The position numbers and the translations under genes are program-made. From Clostridia bacterium (GTDB taxonomy: Bacteria; Bacillota; Clostridia; Oscillospirales; CAG-272), in assembly GCA_017420755.1 (NCBI GenBank), contig JAFQOG010000029.1, forward strand, positions 62,001-126,000: a stretch of 64,000 nt of DNA, read 5' to 3'. Shown in pieces: positions 61,909 through 64,000 of the stretch. The notes beneath the pieces are model-generated. The model searched no databases. It was not told where the DNA came from and saw only the letters and a program-made list of their open reading frames with translations. The number at the start of each line of letters is the position of its first letter. Within the stretch, counting starts at the first letter, position 1.

Positions 61909-62979
61909 ATGGTAATAGGTGTTCTTATAGGCGTTATTTGCTTAATTTTAATTGCAGGTGCATGCTTTATCGCTTATAAAAATAAAAAGAACAGAAACGC
62001 TTCCAATGTGGCAAAGATAGTTCCCTTGTGTGTGGCTTTGATTATGCTTGTGGTATTTTTGATTGTGCCATTTAGCATAAGAACGGTTAAAGCCGGCGAG
62101 GTTGCTGTTGTAAAGCATTTGGGCGAGGCAAGAGAAACAAAGACCGCTGGTACATATTTTGATCTATGGATAACTGAAAAGTATGAATACTACGATGCCA
62201 CAGTACAAAATTTGACTATCAATACCCCGGCATATAGTAAGGATGCGCAAACAATGGAGCTTGAGATGACAGTTCAATTTCAAATTGACTCTTCAAAGGC
62301 AATAGAAATTGTAAACAAATACGGAGCTCTTGAAACCTTGAGCAATAGAATTTCTAGTGTATCAATAGAAAAAACCAAGGCAATTCTTACAAAATATTCC
62401 GCCATGGAGATTATTGAAAATCGTTCATCCTTATCTCCGGAGGTAGAGGAAACAATTAAGCTTGCAATTGATGAAAACTATTGTGTTAACATTGTTGCAG
62501 TAGTTCTTACAAACATTGACTTTTCAGACGCCTTTGAGGCAACCGTTGAAAACAAAATGATAGCAGAGCAGGAAAAGCTAAAGGCGGAATACGAAAAGGA
62601 AACTGCTATTGTAAATGCTGAAAAGGAGCTCGAGGTCGCAAAGCTAAACGCTCAAGCAAAGCTTGCACAGGCTGAGGCTGACGCAGAGGCTCAAATTAAA
62701 ATCGCTGAAGCGGAGGCTACCGCAATAAAGCTAAAGTCAATTGAGGTTGCAAGATCTCTTGGCTTCAAAATCAAGACCATAACAGTTACAGCAGAGGATG
62801 GAACAACATCTGTTGACTATGAAATCGATTTTGAGGGTAAGAGTGCGGACGAGGTTGCGCTTATAGTGGATTACCTAAAATATGCTGAATATCTATCTAA
62901 ATGGGATGGTAAGCTACCTGAGGTTGTAACTGATGGAAATACCAATGTCATGGTTCCTACGCCGGGTACAAGTAATTGA
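61909..62979 (+). CDS. SPFH/Band 7 (prohibitin-like) membrane protein
   Basis: A 356-residue protein with two N-terminal hydrophobic helices (about 3-23 and 37-57). A Band 7 domain follows (VKAGEVAVVKHLGEARETK, LTINTPAYSKDAQTMELEM, SAMEIIENRSSLSPEVEE, VLTNIDFSDAFEATVENK). A long Ala/Glu/Lys coiled coil (about 220-290) and a short C-terminal domain complete it. SPFH proteins form large rings in the membrane and organise microdomains or control proteases. AAAGGAGG precedes the start. An acyl carrier protein gene follows 15 bases later. Confidence 0.88.
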   Translation: MVIGVLIGVICLILIAGACFIAYKNKKNRNASNVAKIVPLCVALIMLVVFLIVPFSIRTVKAGEVAVVKHLGEARETKTAGTYFDLWITEKYEYYDATVQNLTINTPAYSKDAQTMELEMTVQFQIDSSKAIEIVNKYGALETLSNRISSVSIEKTKAILTKYSAMEIIENRSSLSPEVEETIKLAIDENYCVNIVAVVLTNIDFSDAFEATVENKMIAEQEKLKAEYEKETAIVNAEKELEVAKLNAQAKLAQAEADAEAQIKIAEAEATAIKLKSIEVARSLGFKIKTITVTAEDGTTSVDYEIDFEGKSADEVALIVDYLKYAEYLSKWDGKLPEVVTDGNTNVMVPTPGTSN

Positions 62980-62994
62980 TTGCTTGGAGGATTT

Positions 62995-63222
62995 ATGTTA
63001 GATCAAATTAAGCAAATTGTAGCAGGCTTTATGGGTATTAGAGTATCCGATGTTTTGGAAGAAAAGAATTTTTTGGATATGGGAATGGATTCCCTTACGC
63101 TTTTAAAAATAATTATGGATACTGAAAATCAGTTTGGAGTTCATTTTGAGAACGAAGAAATCGTAGAAATAAGAACTGTTATAGATATTTTTAATATTGT
63201 TGAGAAAAAACTTTCTTTGTAA
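62995..63222 (+). CDS. Acyl carrier protein (stand-alone)
   Basis: A 75-residue carrier protein. The phosphopantetheine attachment site is Ser33 in GMDSLTLLKI, with the usual acidic helix (EEKNFLDMGMDS, DTENQFGVHFENEEI). It is more diverged than a fatty-acid-synthesis AcpP, in which DSLDTVE is typical, so it may serve another acyl or aminoacyl pathway. The start at 62995 follows GGAGG with 5-base spacing. It is co-transcribed with the SPFH gene; no fatty-acid, polyketide or ligase gene is adjacent. Confidence 0.88.
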   Translation: MLDQIKQIVAGFMGIRVSDVLEEKNFLDMGMDSLTLLKIIMDTENQFGVHFENEEIVEIRTVIDIFNIVEKKLSL

Positions 63223-63233
63223 AACAGACACAT

Positions 63234-63264
63234 ATCGCACCCTTTTTCAAGGGTGCGATTTTTT
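63234..63264 (+). terminator. Terminator of the SPFH-ACP unit
   Basis: ATCGCACCCTT, loop TTTC, AAGGGTGCGATTTTTTG. Confidence 0.88.
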
Positions 63265-63288
63265 GCAAAAAAATTTTTAAAAATGGTG

Positions 63289-63317
63289 TTGACAAATATA
63301 TTAGGCAAGTGTATAAT
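63289..63317 (+). promoter_or_regulatory. Promoter of the BlaI-type regulator gene
   Basis: TTGACA (63289-63294), 17 bases, TATAAT (63312-63317), a consensus match at both hexamers. Confidence 0.8.
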
Positions 63318-63351
63318 ATAAGAGCGTCACAAAAAAGAAAGGGACATGAAC

Positions 63352-63729
63352 ATGGACAATTCAAGAAAGTTGCCGGAGGCAGAGTATGATGTGATGGTCG
63401 CTCTGTGGAGCAGTAAGGTCTCCCCGGTCAACACCGCATATCTCATGGAGAGTGTCGGTAAGAGCAAGGGCTGGAAAGCGCCTACTCTTATTTCGTTTCT
63501 TACAAGGCTTGAGGACAGAGGGTTCATACATTCCGAGAAAAAGGGAAAAGAGAGATATTATTACGCTGATGCAAAGAAGGAAGAATACATAAGATTCGTA
63601 ACTAATGATTTCTTGGCTAAATATCATGGTGGCTCGTTTGTAAAAATGATGAATTTACTATACGAGAACAATTCGTTATCCTCGGAGGAGCTTGATGAAA
63701 TGCTAAAATGGCTTCAAGCGCAGTATTAA
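63352..63729 (+). CDS. BlaI/MecI/CopY family transcriptional regulator
   Basis: A 125-residue winged-helix repressor. The family pattern PEAEYDVMVALWSSKVSPV is followed by KAPTLISFLTRLEDRGFI and KGKERYYYADAKKEEY. The C-terminal helices form the dimerisation part. The start at 63352 follows AAAGGG with 7-base spacing; ATG 63346 is too close. No BlaR-type sensor protease, penicillinase or copper ATPase is adjacent, so its target is unknown. By eye its codon use is less AT-rich than its neighbours'. Confidence 0.85.
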   Translation: MDNSRKLPEAEYDVMVALWSSKVSPVNTAYLMESVGKSKGWKAPTLISFLTRLEDRGFIHSEKKGKERYYYADAKKEEYIRFVTNDFLAKYHGGSFVKMMNLLYENNSLSSEELDEMLKWLQAQY

Positions 63730-63745
63730 AATGAAAATCGACATT

Positions 63746-63800
63746 ATAATCGTCGTCTAATGAAAGGAATATAGGGCCTTTTCATTAGACGAACGATTGT
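63746..63800 (+). repeat. Two-part inverted repeat downstream of the BlaI-type gene
   Basis: CGTCTAATGAAAGG (63754-63767) pairs with CCTTTTCATTAGACG (63777-63791). An outer arm ATAATCGT (63746-63753) pairs with ACGATTGT (63793-63800). The fold is about 55 bases with no T run, so it is not a simple terminator. A normal terminator follows at 63822-63847. Confidence 0.6.
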
Positions 63801-63821
63801 AGCGGAACAAAAATCGATTAA

Positions 63822-63847
63822 AGAACTGAAAATCAGTTCTTTTTTTC
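63822..63847 (+). terminator. Terminator after the BlaI-type gene
   Basis: AGAACTGA, loop AAA, TCAGTTCT, then TTTTTTC. Confidence 0.8.
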
Positions 63848-63916
63848 TTTTTACTATTTATTTTTTCTAATAAATATGTTACAATGATATAAGAGATTAA
63901 TTTTTGGAGAAGTATT

Positions 63917-64000
63917 ATGCTAAAAATATTCAGCAAAATGGCAAAATTGTTCGAATCCTTAAAGCAACCTTTTACCTCTGCCATCATTTTATGCGCCGGC
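63917..64000 (+). CDS. N-terminus of a nucleotidyltransferase, possibly IspD (partial)
   Basis: Only 28 codons fall in the window. The protein begins MLKIFSKMAKLFES and continues KQPFTSAIILCAG, the start of a nucleotide-binding strand and P-loop-like turn seen in MobA/IspD/GlmU-type nucleotidyltransferases (AxIxxAGxG). A lead peptide of about 18 residues before that strand is typical of clostridial IspD. It follows GGAG with 7-base spacing. The family is inferred from one motif. Confidence 0.45.
   Translation, partial: MLKIFSKMAKLFESLKQPFTSAIILCAG

Noticed and set aside
63352..63729. Beta-lactam or copper resistance locus suggested by the BlaI/CopY family
   Set aside because: Only the repressor is present; no sensor, beta-lactamase or ATPase is in the window.

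Overview
The window is AT-rich bacterial chromosome from a spore-forming, Gram-positive-type member of the Clostridia (Bacillota). The reasons are direct: a complete spoIIIAA-AH operon, spoIIGA-sigE, sigG and spoIVB; a PolC-type DNA polymerase; the rpsB-tsf-pyrH-frr-uppS-cdsA-dxr-rseP-ispG-polC order known from Bacillus and Clostridia; and InlB/leucine-rich-repeat lipoproteins of the kind common in gut Clostridia. No rRNA, tRNA, CRISPR array or intact insertion sequence was seen. The species cannot be named from the sequence.

Layout. 1-3.4 kb: the 3' end of a probable sugar-nucleotide epimerase, then tig-clpP-clpX on the minus strand. 3.5-7.7 kb: a minus-strand operon lepB-rbgA-rnhB-yraN-dipeptidase-phosphoesterase. 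7.8-8.9 kb: two minus-strand fragments that look like decayed phage structural genes, around a small plus-strand membrane-protein gene. 9-16.9 kb: rplS, a membrane-anchored unknown, yajC and its YrzE-like neighbour, an RluA-type pseudouridine synthase, a DUF3810 protein, murA, a DUF1858 protein, trmK, a Nif3-like protein and a CarD-like regulator. 17-18.3 kb: a ParA ATPase with a small AT-hook/ribbon-helix-helix partner, resembling a plasmid partition cassette. 18.3-22.9 kb: an FkbM methyltransferase, a HIT protein, sigG, spoIVB, a MarR regulator and a small hypothetical gene.

22.8-25.9 kb holds a candidate small RNA, an imperfect long inverted repeat and a repeat-rich InlB/LRR lipoprotein. 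25.9-30.5 kb is spoIIIA. 30.6-34.8 kb has a DUF4830 protein, a winged-helix protein, a second InlB lipoprotein and an ABC exporter. 35-36.5 kb is spoIIGA-sigE behind a promoter with a long spacer and Spo0A-box-like sites. 36.5-42.7 kb has rpmE, hflX, a YigZ-family gene and the dgt-dnaG-rpoD cluster. 42.8-48.3 kb holds an orphan solute-binding lipoprotein and an 1144-residue LRR lipoprotein. 48.6-61 kb is the translation, isoprenoid, membrane-lipid and replication run from rpsB to polC. 61-64 kb has a regulator divergent from an SPFH protein paired with a stand-alone acyl carrier protein, a BlaI-type regulator and the start of a nucleotidyltransferase gene, perhaps ispD.

How the genes fit together: most of the window is core growth machinery (translation, protein quality control, peptidoglycan and isoprenoid precursors, replication, primary sigma factor) interleaved with the mother-cell and forespore sporulation programme. 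The less ordinary parts are the ParA/RHH cassette, the SPFH-ACP pair, the InlB/LRR surface lipoproteins, the phage-like remnants and several structured non-coding stretches.
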